Part shown: positions 1 through 7,369 of the stretch, piece after piece | Position numbering within the stretch: position 1 is the stretch's first letter | Layout: each line of letters begins with the position of its first letter | Origin: Paenalicyclobacillus cellulosilyticus | Lineage (GTDB): Bacteria > Bacillota > Bacilli > Alicyclobacillales > Alicyclobacillaceae | Assembly (NCBI RefSeq): GCF_014647315.1 | Contig: NZ_BMOY01000027.1 | Location: 1-37,791 of the forward strand | Length of the DNA: 37,791 nt | Direction of reading: 5' to 3' | Made by a program: the position numbers and the translations under genes | The notes under the pieces: generated by a model | Told to the model about the DNA's origin: nothing | Seen by the model: only the letters and a program-made list of their open reading frames with translations | Databases searched by the model: none

Positions 1-49
1 AGCGTTCGCGCATGCTGGTCAGATACTCACGGCGGCTCTTCAATGACAT
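1..49 (-). mobile_element. 5' end of a leftward transposase (partial, cut by window edge)
   Basis: Read on the minus strand from position 49, an open frame begins MSLKSRREYLTSMRER and runs off the left edge of the window. The pattern of a short basic lead, then K-S-R-R-E-Y-L and M-R-E-R, resembles the first residues of DDE integrase-type insertion-sequence transposases (IS481/IS1202-like). An in-frame GTG at 55-53 lies 6 nt after a GAAGGG Shine-Dalgarno-like sequence and may be the real start. Only about 16 codons are visible, so the family is tentative and intactness cannot be judged. It could also be another protein with a similar basic start. Confidence 0.45.
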
Positions 50-82
50 TCGCACAACGATCCCTTCGGTTTGATTTCGATT

Positions 83-133
83 TGAGTGATCTGGACCCCT
101 TTCAGTTAGATTTTAAGTGAGTGATCGCGGCCC
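83..133. repeat. Imperfect direct repeats at the insertion-sequence end
   Basis: The 9-mer TGAGTGATC occurs at 83-91 and 118-126. It is followed by TGGACCC (92-98) and GCGGCCC (127-133), and each copy is preceded by an AT-rich GATTT-containing stretch. The pair lies between the transposase start and the veg promoter. Subterminal repeats of this kind often serve as transposase-binding sites at insertion-sequence ends. The exact outer end of the element cannot be fixed from one side. Confidence 0.45.
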
Positions 134-134
134 A

Positions 135-164
135 TTGACACCGGTGATCATGCGTTGTTATAAT
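135..164 (+). promoter_or_regulatory. Consensus sigma-A promoter, veg P1
   Basis: TTGACA (135-140) and TATAAT (159-164) are both perfect hexamers, separated by 18 bp. This is the upstream member of a tandem pair in front of veg. The veg gene of B. subtilis is also known for very strong tandem promoters. The -35 starts immediately after the insertion-sequence end. Confidence 0.88.
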
Positions 165-176
165 AACATCTTTTCC

Positions 177-205
177 TTGACACCGCCTTGCCGCCGTGCT
201 AAAAT
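177..205 (+). promoter_or_regulatory. Consensus sigma-A promoter, veg P2
   Basis: TTGACA (177-182) and TAAAAT (200-205) are separated by exactly 17 bp. This is the proximal veg promoter. The transcript would begin around 212, leaving a leader of under 20 nt before the TTG start, so the ribosome site sits almost at the 5' end. Confidence 0.85.
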
Positions 206-229
206 GCGGAAGGAAAGAGGTGGTGTGTG

Positions 230-505
230 TTGGCGAAAAATGCGCTCCACGAAATTAAAAAGAGTCTCGACGGACTTATCGGCGAGCGCGTGCTCCTGCG
301 AGCCAACGGCGGGCGGCGCAAGACCATCGAGCGCACCGGCGTCCTCGAGGAGACGTATCCGTCCGTGTTCGTCGTGAAGCTCGACCCGGCGGACGGGTCG
401 TTCAAGCGCGTTTCGTACAGCTATGCCGACGTCCTCACCGAAACCGTGGAACTCGTCGTGTGCCGGGACGGCGGACAGGTGCGCGTCCCTCCCACACAAG
501 CGTGA
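230..505 (+). CDS. veg: Veg protein (biofilm-related, strongly transcribed)
   Basis: 91 residues. The sequence closely parallels B. subtilis Veg: it begins [15 protein letters not shown], carries the [11 protein letters not shown] core, then [11 protein letters not shown] and [16 protein letters not shown]. The TTG at 230 is chosen because Veg proteins start M-A-K and AAAGAGGTG (214-222) lies 7 nt upstream; the GTG at 227 would add only one residue. In B. subtilis, Veg is a small conserved protein that promotes biofilm matrix gene expression by opposing the repressor SinR; its biochemical action is unclear. It stands as a single-gene unit with two strong promoters and its own terminator. Confidence 0.95.
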   Translation: MAKNALHEIKKSLDGLIGERVLLRANGGRRKTIERTGVLEETYPSVFVVKLDPADGSFKRVSYSYADVLTETVELVVCRDGGQVRVPPTQA

Positions 506-568
506 ACGCGACACAGAGACGAGGTTTTCGATGGACTCCTCTCTTTCCCTTTGCGGATGATGTGATCC

Positions 569-595
569 AGCAGCCTGCGGGCTGCTTTTTATTTT
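569..595 (+). terminator. Intrinsic terminator of veg
   Basis: AGCAGCC (569-575) pairs with GGCTGCT (580-586) around a 4-nt TGCG loop and runs into a T-rich tract (586-595). Confidence 0.88.
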
Positions 596-607
596 CCTCC
601 CCTTCCC

Positions 608-638
608 TGATTCTACGCGGACACAGGTGCACATGCTA
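608..638 (+). promoter_or_regulatory. Probable forespore sigma-G promoter of sspF
   Basis: CATGCTA (632-638) is a full match to the sigma-G -10 consensus CATNHTA. GATTC (609-613) lies 18 bp upstream where GHATR is expected and matches only partly. Location just upstream of a small acid-soluble spore protein gene fits sigma-G control. Confidence 0.6.
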
Positions 639-670
639 CAGGTGGCCGTCGGGGAAGGAGGCGTTGTGCA

Positions 671-862
671 ATGGGGAGACGCAGAAGCGCCATGTCGGAG
701 TCGTTTAAGCTCGAGTTGGCGAAAGAACTCGGCTTCTACGATGTCGTACAGCGTGAAGGCTGGGGCGGCATCACCACGCGCGACGCCGGAAACATGGTGA
801 GACGCGCCATCGAAATTGCAGAACAGGCCTTGAGCCATCCGTCGCGCACCGGCCGCGCCTGA
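671..862 (+). CDS. sspF: Small acid-soluble spore protein, alpha/beta-related SspF family
   Basis: 63 residues starting [13 protein letters not shown], with the conserved [11 protein letters not shown] and the family signature [15 protein letters not shown]. This is the same layout and length as B. subtilis SspF (about 61 residues). Members are forespore-made DNA-binding proteins; SspF retains the core motif of the alpha/beta type. A strong AAGGAG (655-660) lies 10 nt before the ATG. The gene sits between veg and, in B. subtilis, ispE; here the cyanophycin cassette separates it from ispE. It has its own terminator, so it is probably monocistronic. Confidence 0.94.
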   Translation: MGRRRSAMSESFKLELAKELGFYDVVQREGWGGITTRDAGNMVRRAIEIAEQALSHPSRTGRA

Positions 863-952
863 ACAAGCGGCCAGGCCGGGGTACGGGCGGATGGCGGGTG
901 CGGACGCGGACGCATGCGGAGCGCTGCGGCCGCAAGCGAACACCTGACGGCC

Positions 953-981
953 GAGCCGGGAATCCCCCGGCTCTCTTTTTT
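953..981 (+). terminator. Intrinsic terminator of sspF
   Basis: GAGCCGGG (953-960) pairs with CCCGGCTC (966-973) around a 5-nt loop and is followed by TCTTTTTT (974-981). It isolates sspF from the cyanophycin genes downstream, which therefore need their own promoter. No convincing sigma-A, -E, -G or -K match was found between 982 and 1045. Confidence 0.9.
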
Positions 982-1045
982 GCATACGGGACGCCGGACG
1001 CGGCAACGATATGCTCGGCGTGTTGCACGCGTGGGAGGGAAGAAT

Positions 1046-1888
1046 TTGGCTGACCAACCTGGGCCTTTGGTCATCATCGGCGGGGCGGAGGACAAACAGG
1101 GCGAGTGCCGGATCTTGCGGGAGCTCGTCCGCCTCGGCGGCGGCCGGCATGCCCGCGTGCTGGTGATGACGGTGGCGACGGCGTTGCCTGCCGAGGTCGG
1201 GATGGAATACATCCAGGCGTTTCAAAAGATTGGGGTGGCGGATGTGCGCACGTTCGACATCTCCAGCCGGGAGGCGGCGAACACCGACAGCGCCGTGGCG
1301 TACGTCCGGGAGGCGACCTGCATCTTCTTCACCGGCGGGGACCAGCTGCGCATCACCAAACTGCTCGGCGGCACGCGGGTGGACGCCGCGTTGCACGAAG
1401 CGTTGGCCCGCGGGGTGGCCCTGGGGGGCACCAGCGCGGGCGCGTCGATGATGTCGAGCACCATGATTGTCGACGGCCGGGCGGAGACCAACCCGCGCAT
1501 CTGCACCGTGACCATGGCGCCCGGGATGGAGTTCATCGACGGCGTCGTGATTGACCAGCACTTTGCGCAGCGAGGACGCCTCGGCCGGCTGCTCGCCGCT
1601 GTGGCGCAACACCCGCACCACCTGGGGCTCGGCATCGACGAGGACACGGCGGCCGTCGTCCAGCGCGGGGTGCTCCGGGTGGTCGGCCGCGGCGCGGTCA
1701 GCGTCGTCGACGCCGGCATGCTCAGCCACTCCAACCTGGACGTGGTGCAGCCCGACGAGTCGCTCGCCCTCTGCGGCATAACGCTGCACGTGCTGCCGGA
1801 AGGTTACGGCTTCCATCTCTCCTCCCGCCAACCCATCACCGACTGGGATGCGTGGGAGCGCACGACGGGCAAGGAGTTGAACGCATGA
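1046..1888 (+). CDS. cphB: Cyanophycinase (cyanophycin-degrading serine exopeptidase)
   Basis: 280 residues. The protein opens with PLVIIGGAEDKQG and has the nucleophile elbow GGTSAGAS, placing the catalytic Ser at about residue 130, close to Ser132 of the Synechocystis enzyme. DQHFAQRGRLGRL and GLGIDEDTA are further family signatures. CphB (peptidase family S51) releases beta-Asp-Arg dipeptides from cyanophycin. I chose the TTG at 1046 because GGGAGGG (1033-1039) sits 6 nt upstream and the resulting length fits the family; longer in-frame starts would overlap the sspF terminator. Its stop overlaps the start of the synthetase by ATGA, so synthesis and breakdown genes are translationally coupled. 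Confidence 0.93.
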   Translation: MADQPGPLVIIGGAEDKQGECRILRELVRLGGGRHARVLVMTVATALPAEVGMEYIQAFQKIGVADVRTFDISSREAANTDSAVAYVREATCIFFTGGDQLRITKLLGGTRVDAALHEALARGVALGGTSAGASMMSSTMIVDGRAETNPRICTVTMAPGMEFIDGVVIDQHFAQRGRLGRLLAAVAQHPHHLGLGIDEDTAAVVQRGVLRVVGRGAVSVVDAGMLSHSNLDVVQPDESLALCGITLHVLPEGYGFHLSSRQPITDWDAWERTTGKELNA

Positions 1889-4536
1889 AGATCCTCTCGG
1901 TTCGCCACATCGAGGGCCCAAACGTGTATCTCTACCGGCCCATCCTCATCGCGCGCCTCGATCTGATGGACAAGGCGGAGCGCGAAACCACCTCGTTCCC
2001 GCAGTTGGCAGATCACCTCCTTTCCCTCCTGCCGGGCCTGCGCGAGCACCACTGCGCCAAGGGCCGGCCAGGCGGGTTTGTGGAGCGGCTGTACGGAGGG
2101 ACCTACCTCGGCCACGTGATAGAGCACGTGGCCATCGAGTTGGCGTGCCTCGCCGGGCTCGACGTCCACTTCGGCAAGACGGTGTACGCCGGGCGCGTCG
2201 GACTGTACGACGTCGTGATGGAGTGCAAAGACTTCCCGACTCAGAAGCTGCTGTTGCAGGAAGCCCTGGCTTTGGTGGACGATCTCGCCGCCCGCCGCGC
2301 GGTGTTGCCAAGGCGGCTTGCGGACGCCGTCGCCCGCGCCCGGGATGTCCTCGCGCGCTCGCAGCTCGGGCCGAGCACCCAGGCCATCGTCGCCGCGGCG
2401 TTGGCGCGGGGTATTCCCGTGCGGCGCCTCGACGACCGGAGCCTGCTGCAACTTGGCTACGGGTGTCACCGCAAGTGGGTGGCTGCGACGATGACCGAGC
2501 ATACCTCGGCGGTGGCGGTGGACGTCGTCGCCGATAAGGCGCTGACGAAACAGCTCTTGGCCACCCACGGCATCCCGGTGCCGGACGGCGAGGTGGCCGG
2601 CAGCCTGGAGGAGGCCCTTGCCGCATTCCGCCGCCTTGGCCCGCCGGTCGTCGTCAAACCGCAAAGCGCCAGTCAAGGCCGCGGCGTGAGCCTCGCGCTC
2701 ATGACCGCCGAGGAGGTGGCGGACGCCTATCGCTGGGCGGCGCAGGTCGCCTTACCCGTGTTGGTGGAGCGGTATCTGCCGGGACGCAACGTGCGCGTAC
2801 TCGTGGTGGCCGGTCGTTACACGGCGGCCAGCGAGCGCGTGCCGGCCCACGTCGTCGGCGACGGGCGGCGCACGGTCACGGAACTGGTCGCCGCGGCCAA
2901 TTGTGACCCGCGGCGGGGGCAGGACCACGAAAAACCCCTGACGCGCATCGAGATCGACCAGATGGCGGTGCGCATCCTCGCCAAGCAGGGGTGGACGCCG
3001 GCCAGCGTACCGGCGGCGGGGCAGGTGGTGTGGTTGCGCGATACCGCCAATCTGTCGACAGGCGGCGAGGCGCGCGACGTGACGGACATCCTGCATCCCG
3101 CGTTCCGGCACTTGGCGGAGCGGGCGGCTCGGTTGCTGGGGCTTGACGTCTGCGGGGTCGATCTCGTCATCCCGGAGGACGCGTGGGCCAGCGGCGACGG
3201 CGGCGTGGTCTTGGAACTCAACGCCGCCCCGGGCATCCGCATGCATCTGTATCCGTCGCAGGGGGCGGCGCGGGACGTCGGGGAGGCCATCGTGCGCAGC
3301 CTCTTTCCGGGCAACACCACCGGCCGTATCCCCATCGTCGCGGTCACCGGCACCAACGGCAAAACCACCACGACGCGGCTCATCGGCCACGGGCTCGCGC
3401 GGGCGGGCCGCGCCGTCGGCATGACCACCACCGGCGGCATCTACATTCGCGGCGAACGGGTGGTGAGCGGCGACACCACCGGACCGGACAGTGCCCGCAT
3501 CGTCCTGGCGGACCCCGCGGTCGAAGTGGCGGTCCTGGAGACGGCACGCGGCGGCATCGTGCGCGGCGGGCTCGGCTACGACCAAGCGAACGTGGCGGTC
3601 CTCACCAACATCACCCTGGATCACATCGGCCAGGACGGTGCGGAGACGCTGGAGGACATTTTGCACATCAAGTCGCTGGTGGCGGAGTGCGTATTGCCAG
3701 GCGGCACCGTCGTGCTCAACGCCGACGATCCGATGCTGGTGCGCCTCAGCCAGCGCCTGACGAGCCGGGTGGTGTTTTTCAGCGGGGCGGAGGACAACCG
3801 CGTCCTGGCGCGCCACCTTGCCCGCGTCGGGACCGGGTATTATGTGGCGCGCGGCCATTTGGTCGAGGCCCGCGGCAGCTTGGCCTGGGACTTGGTGGAC
3901 GTGCGGGATGTCCCGCTCACCATGGGCGGCACCGCCCGCTTCCACGTCGAGAACTGCCTCGCCGCGGCAGCCGCGTTGCGCGCTCTGGGCATGACGCGGC
4001 AACAGGTGATCGACGCGCTCGTAAGCTTCTCGCCCGCCGAGCACAACCCTGGACGCGCCATGGTGTTTGAGCTCCCGGCACGAGGCAGGGTCGTCCTCGA
4101 CTACGGCCACAACCCGGACGGCTTCGCCAAGGTGGGCGCGTGGTTGCGCCAATGGCCGCACCAGCGCCTCCTTTGTGTCGTGGGGGTGCCGGGGGACAGG
4201 GCGGATCACGTGATCCGCGCGGCCGGCCGCGCCGCGGCGGAGGTGTTCGATGTGCTGGTCGTCAAGGAAGACCAGGACAAGCGGGGGCGCGTCCCCGGCG
4301 AGGTGGCGCAGATCCTCGCGCGGGAGATTGGGGCGGCAGCCCCGGACAAGCCGTGCTGGATTGAACTCGACGAATGTGCCGCCCTCATGCGGGCGTTGCG
4401 GGAAATGCGCCCGGGTGACATCGTGATCGCGTTCTACGAACACCTGGATCCGCTTGTCCACATGTTGACGCGCCTGGGAGCCCGGCAGGTGACGGGTGCG
4501 CACGGATGGTTGCAGCCGGCAGCCCCGGGCGCTTGA
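1885..4536 (+). CDS. cphA: Cyanophycin synthetase
   Basis: 883 residues, the usual full length. After an N-terminal domain (about 1-160) comes an ATP-grasp domain (about 190-470) with GYGCHRK near residue 191, K258 in KPQSASQGRG, and DPRRGQDHE / LSTGGEARDVTD. A Mur-ligase-like domain follows, with P-loop VTGTNGKTT at 487-495, ETARGGIVRGGLGYD, TNITLDHIGQD and DYGHNPDGF. The two domains add Asp to the backbone and Arg to the side chain of cyanophycin, an ATP-dependent nitrogen and carbon reserve polymer. The ATG at 1885 has AAGGAG 8 nt upstream and overlaps the cphB stop. Both active domains look intact, so this is probably a working CphA1-type enzyme. Confidence 0.95.
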   Translation: MKILSVRHIEGPNVYLYRPILIARLDLMDKAERETTSFPQLADHLLSLLPGLREHHCAKGRPGGFVERLYGGTYLGHVIEHVAIELACLAGLDVHFGKTVYAGRVGLYDVVMECKDFPTQKLLLQEALALVDDLAARRAVLPRRLADAVARARDVLARSQLGPSTQAIVAAALARGIPVRRLDDRSLLQLGYGCHRKWVAATMTEHTSAVAVDVVADKALTKQLLATHGIPVPDGEVAGSLEEALAAFRRLGPPVVVKPQSASQGRGVSLALMTAEEVADAYRWAAQVALPVLVERYLPGRNVRVLVVAGRYTAASERVPAHVVGDGRRTVTELVAAANCDPRRGQDHEKPLTRIEIDQMAVRILAKQGWTPASVPAAGQVVWLRDTANLSTGGEARDVTDILHPAFRHLAERAARLLGLDVCGVDLVIPEDAWASGDGGVVLELNAAPGIRMHLYPSQGAARDVGEAIVRSLFPGNTTGRIPIVAVTGTNGKTTTTRLIGHGLARAGRAVGMTTTGGIYIRGERVVSGDTTGPDSARIVLADPAVEVAVLETARGGIVRGGLGYDQANVAVLTNITLDHIGQDGAETLEDILHIKSLVAECVLPGGTVVLNADDPMLVRLSQRLTSRVVFFSGAEDNRVLARHLARVGTGYYVARGHLVEARGSLAWDLVDVRDVPLTMGGTARFHVENCLAAAAALRALGMTRQQVIDALVSFSPAEHNPGRAMVFELPARGRVVLDYGHNPDGFAKVGAWLRQWPHQRLLCVVGVPGDRADHVIRAAGRAAAEVFDVLVVKEDQDKRGRVPGEVAQILAREIGAAAPDKPCWIELDECAALMRALREMRPGDIVIAFYEHLDPLVHMLTRLGARQVTGAHGWLQPAAPGA

Positions 4537-4582
4537 CTTCCCCGGGCGCCCGCCGCATGCTATCCTCGATTGGGGTGGACGC

Positions 4583-5434
4583 ATGCTGGCGGAACGAGCG
4601 TACGCGAAAATCAACCTCACCCTCGACGTGTTGGGGCGGCGGCCGGACGGGTACCACGAGGTGGACATGGTCCTCCAGACCATCGACCTGTCTGACCTCA
4701 TCTGGTTGGAAGACGCCCCCTCGGGCGTCATCGAAGTGTCGTCCAACGCCGCCAACATTCCCACCGACGCGCGCAACCTGGCCGTGGCGGCTGCACGCGC
4801 CCTCTCTGCCGCCTGCGGGTTGGCGCGGGGCGTGCGCATCCGGATCGACAAACAGATCCCCGTCGCGGCCGGGCTCGCCGGCGGATCGGCGGACGCGGCG
4901 GCGGTGTTGCGCGGGCTGAACCGGATGTGGCAGCTCGGCCTCTCGGCGGATGAACTGGCCGCCATCGGCGCGCAGGTAGGGTCGGACGTGCCGTTCTGCG
5001 TGCTCGGGGGGTGTGCCCTGGCCACGGGCCGCGGGGAGCAACTCCGCAAGGTGGATCACGATCTGCGCGCCTGGGTTGTCCTGGTGCGTCCGCCGGTGTT
5101 CGTCTCCACCGCCGAGGTGTACGGCACGCTGACGCCGGACCGGTATGCGCCGGCCCCCGCCAGCCGCGCCATGATCCCGGCGCTGTTGCGCCGGGACTTC
5201 GACGCCGTGCGGCGGTTGTCGGTCAACGGACTGGCTGCCGCCACCCTGGCGCGCTATCCGGAGGTGCGCCAGATGTGGCAGCGCGTGGAGCAGGCGGCGC
5301 ACGTCCCGGTGCAGATGTCCGGCAGCGGCCCTACCCTGTACTGTCTGCTGCCCGCCCGGTCGATGGCCCAGCGGCTGTACAACGCGTTGCGCGGGTTCGC
5401 CCGCGAAGTGTACCTGTGCCGGTTTGTGTCGTGA
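4583..5434 (+). CDS. ispE: 4-diphosphocytidyl-2-C-methyl-D-erythritol kinase
   Basis: 283 residues of the GHMP kinase family. The N-terminus is AERAYAKINLTLDVLGRR-P-DGYHEV, the ATP loop is PVAAGLAGGSADAAAVL, and the C-terminal substrate motif is MSGSGPTLYCL. It phosphorylates CDP-methylerythritol in the MEP route to isoprenoid precursors. The ATG at 4583 fits the family N-terminus and follows GGGGTGG (4572-4578). A TTGACT at 4533-4538 in the 46-bp gap after cphA might be part of a promoter, but no well-spaced -10 accompanies it. The next gene, purR, begins 16 bp after the stop, as in B. subtilis. Confidence 0.95.
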   Translation: MLAERAYAKINLTLDVLGRRPDGYHEVDMVLQTIDLSDLIWLEDAPSGVIEVSSNAANIPTDARNLAVAAARALSAACGLARGVRIRIDKQIPVAAGLAGGSADAAAVLRGLNRMWQLGLSADELAAIGAQVGSDVPFCVLGGCALATGRGEQLRKVDHDLRAWVVLVRPPVFVSTAEVYGTLTPDRYAPAPASRAMIPALLRRDFDAVRRLSVNGLAAATLARYPEVRQMWQRVEQAAHVPVQMSGSGPTLYCLLPARSMAQRLYNALRGFAREVYLCRFVS

Positions 5435-5450
5435 GGCGGAGGTGGGCGCA

Positions 5451-6263
5451 GTGCGGCGGCCGGAGCGGCTGATCCGTTTGACGAAGCGCCTGGTGGAACA
5501 GCCCAACCAGGCGTTCTCCTTGTCCGACATCGCGGCCGAGTGCCAGGCTGCCAAGTCGTCGCTGAGCGAGGACGTGGCGCTCGTGCGCAGCGTCGTTGCC
5601 GCGGAGGGTGCAGGGGATGTGGAGACCATCGCGGGTGCGGGAGGCGGCGTGCGCTACCGGGCAGGCATGAAGCCTTCCGCCCGGGCGGCGTTCACCGCGC
5701 GGCTCATCGACATCCTCTCCGACCCGTCCCGGATCCTGCCCGGCGGCTTCCTGTACATGCTCGATGTCCTGGGCGATCCGGAAGTGCTCGACGGCGCGGG
5801 CCGCATCTTCGCATCGGCGTTTTATGCAGCGGGCGTCAACGCGGTCGTCACGGTGGAGACCAAGGGCATCCCGCTGGCGGTCGCGACGGCGCGTTACCTG
5901 CATGCGCCGGTGGTGATTGTCCGCCGCGAGCACCGGGTCACCGACGGTCCGGCGCTGAGCCTGCACTACGTCTCGGGCTCGGAGCGGCGTATTCAGACGA
6001 TGTCGGTTTCGACGCGGGCGATGCCGCCCAAGGCGCGGGTGCTCATCGTGGACGATTTCATGCGCGCGGGGGCGACGGTGCGGGCGGTGCGGCACCTGCT
6101 GGCCGAGTTTCACGCAGAGGTGGCGGGCACCGCGGTGTTCATGGCGACGAGGGAACCCGTGCAGAAATTGGTGGACGACGTGTTTGCGCTGTTCGTGGTG
6201 GAGCGGCTGGAGGAGGGACGGCCGGTCGTCATCACGGCGGCGATGCCATGGGAAGGGGGATGA
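5451..6263 (+). CDS. purR: Pur operon repressor
   Basis: 270 residues. An N-terminal winged-helix DNA-binding region (RRPERLIRLTKRLVEQP, then FSLSDIAAECQAAKSSLSED) is joined to a phosphoribosyltransferase-like domain with the PRPP loop VLIVDDFMRAGAT starting near residue 197. In Bacillus, PurR represses purine synthesis and salvage genes and PRPP relieves repression; the domain is not catalytic. The GTG at 5451 follows GGAGGTGG (5438-5445) by 5 nt and gives the usual N-terminus. The neighbourhood with prs and hpt in the same region fits a PRPP-sensing theme. Confidence 0.95.
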   Translation: MRRPERLIRLTKRLVEQPNQAFSLSDIAAECQAAKSSLSEDVALVRSVVAAEGAGDVETIAGAGGGVRYRAGMKPSARAAFTARLIDILSDPSRILPGGFLYMLDVLGDPEVLDGAGRIFASAFYAAGVNAVVTVETKGIPLAVATARYLHAPVVIVRREHRVTDGPALSLHYVSGSERRIQTMSVSTRAMPPKARVLIVDDFMRAGATVRAVRHLLAEFHAEVAGTAVFMATREPVQKLVDDVFALFVVERLEEGRPVVITAAMPWEGG

Positions 6264-6266
6264 GCG

Positions 6267-6647
6267 ATGGACATCATCGCGACAGCCAAGGCGCCGGCCG
6301 CCATTGGTCCGTACGCGCAGGCGGTGGCGGCCGGGCCGTTCGTGTTTACGTCGGGGCAGATCCCGCTGCGCCCCGACGGGACGATGGTGGAAGGAGACAT
6401 CCGGGCGCAGGCAGAGCAGGTGTTGCATAACCTGGACGCGGTGCTGGCGGCGGCCGGTTGCCGCCGCGAAGACGTGGTGAAGGCGACCATTTTCTTGACC
6501 GATCTCGCCGCCTTTGCCACGGTCAATGAAGTCTATGCAGCCTACTTCGGAGACCACCGGCCAGCCCGGTCGACCGTGCAGGTGGCGGCGTTGCCGCGCG
6601 GCGCGCAGGTCGAGATCGAGTTTGTGGCGGTGCGTCCGGTGCGGTAA
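6267..6647 (+). CDS. ridA: RidA-family enamine/imine deaminase (YabJ)
   Basis: 126 residues, with IGPYAQAV, FTSGQIPL, the conserved Arg101 in ARSTVQVAALPRGAQVEIE and a typical family length. RidA proteins hydrolyse reactive 2-aminoacrylate and related enamines formed by PLP enzymes. In B. subtilis the orthologue YabJ lies between purR and spoVG and was linked to PurR-dependent purine regulation. Only 3 bp separate it from purR, so the two are probably cotranscribed. An intrinsic terminator follows. Confidence 0.94.
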   Translation: MDIIATAKAPAAIGPYAQAVAAGPFVFTSGQIPLRPDGTMVEGDIRAQAEQVLHNLDAVLAAAGCRREDVVKATIFLTDLAAFATVNEVYAAYFGDHRPARSTVQVAALPRGAQVEIEFVAVRPVR

Positions 6648-6728
6648 AGGCGGAGCGTGTCCGTGTTCCGTGCGCCAAAGCGGCCGGCGCAACGGGGCGG
6701 CACGCCGATCATGCGCACGAACGGTACG

Positions 6729-6756
6729 GAGGGGGGCGAATGCCCCTCTGTTTTTC
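6729..6756 (+). terminator. Intrinsic terminator after ridA
   Basis: GGGGC (6733-6737) pairs with GCCCC (6742-6746) around GAAT, with further flanking pairs, and is followed by GTTTTTC (6750-6756). Confidence 0.8.
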
Positions 6757-6790
6757 TCAACGGATTTTCGGCGGAAAATTGTGACGGCCA

Positions 6791-6819
6791 GCAGGAGTTT
6801 TGACTTGGATGTGGAATGA
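6791..6819 (+). promoter_or_regulatory. Sigma-H promoter of spoVG
   Basis: GCAGGAGTT (6791-6799) matches the sigma-H -35 pattern RNAGGAWWW with one change. GTGGAATGA (6811-6819) matches the -10 pattern RNNGAATWW with one change. The spacer is 11 bp. From memory, the B. subtilis spoVG promoter has the same architecture: GCAGGATTT, 11 bp, GTGGAATTG. The upstream stretch (6748-6782) is locally AT-rich, as at the AbrB-bound B. subtilis promoter. Confidence 0.85.
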
Positions 6820-6861
6820 ATCACATACATCCTCCGCAGGTGGACAAAGGTGGTGTTCAGC

Positions 6862-7137
6862 ATGCAGATCACAGACGTTCGCCTTCGTAAGGTCAGCAGT
6901 GAGGGTCGTATGAAAGCCATCGCGTCCGTCACGTTCGACAGCGAGTTTGTCGTCCATGACATCCGCGTCATCGACGGCAACAACGGCATGTTCGTGGCCA
7001 TGCCGAGCAAGAAGACGCCGGATGGGGAGTTCCGCGACATCGCGCACCCCATTTCGTCGGCGACGCGGCAGAAGATCCAGGAGGCCGTGTTGCAGGAGTA
7101 CTACAAGGCCACCCTGGTCGAAGAGCCAAGCGCTTGA
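6862..7137 (+). CDS. spoVG: SpoVG, RNA-binding sporulation and division regulator
   Basis: 91 residues. The protein is almost superimposable on B. subtilis SpoVG over [43 protein letters not shown] and [12 protein letters not shown]. SpoVG affects asymmetric septation and cortex formation in Bacillus, and it binds nucleic acid in Staphylococcus and Listeria. The ATG at 6862 matches the family N-terminus and follows AAAGGTGG (6846-6853) by 8 nt. It is transcribed alone from a sigma-H promoter and ends in its own terminator. Confidence 0.96.
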   Translation: MQITDVRLRKVSSEGRMKAIASVTFDSEFVVHDIRVIDGNNGMFVAMPSKKTPDGEFRDIAHPISSATRQKIQEAVLQEYYKATLVEEPSA

Positions 7138-7255
7138 ACGCGATGGCTTAAGCGAAGGCGCATGCGGCGAAACGGGGGAGAAAACGCTTTCTGCGCACAC
7201 GGCGCGCATACGAGAAGAAGGCTCATTCGAATGAACATCGCCTGATATGCCGACG

Positions 7256-7282
7256 GGCCCTGTGTCTGCAGGGCTCTTTTTT
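7256..7282 (+). terminator. Intrinsic terminator of spoVG
   Basis: GCCCTG (7257-7262) pairs with CAGGGC (7269-7274) around a 6-nt loop, followed by TCTTTTTT (7275-7282). Confidence 0.88.
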
Positions 7283-7308
7283 GATGGGAGATGGACAAGA
7301 TTCATAAA

Positions 7309-7337
7309 TTGAATCGCCCGCAGGCTTCGGGTACACT
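7309..7337 (+). promoter_or_regulatory. Sigma-A promoter of glmU-prs-pth
   Basis: TTGAAT (7309-7314) and TACACT (7332-7337) are separated by 17 bp, upstream of glmU and downstream of the spoVG terminator. Confidence 0.65.
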
Positions 7338-7369
7338 GGTGCCTGGATCAAGAAAGCGGGGGCGAACCG

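Noticed and set aside
158..1921. Minus-strand open frame of 587 codons across veg, sspF and cphB
   Set aside because: It crosses three plus-strand genes with their terminators and has no coherent protein motifs.
4533..4566. Sigma-A promoter before ispE (TTGACT with TATCCT)
   Set aside because: The spacing is 22 bp and nothing suggests an activator; cphA-ispE readthrough is as likely.
2752..5049. Minus-strand open frame of 765 codons opposite cphA and ispE
   Set aside because: A shadow frame in high-GC coding DNA; no Shine-Dalgarno, no family motifs, and it spans two real genes on the other strand.
7223..7234. 12-bp palindrome TCATTCGAATGA between spoVG and glmU
   Set aside because: About nine such palindromes are expected by chance in a window this size, and it is not placed over a promoter.
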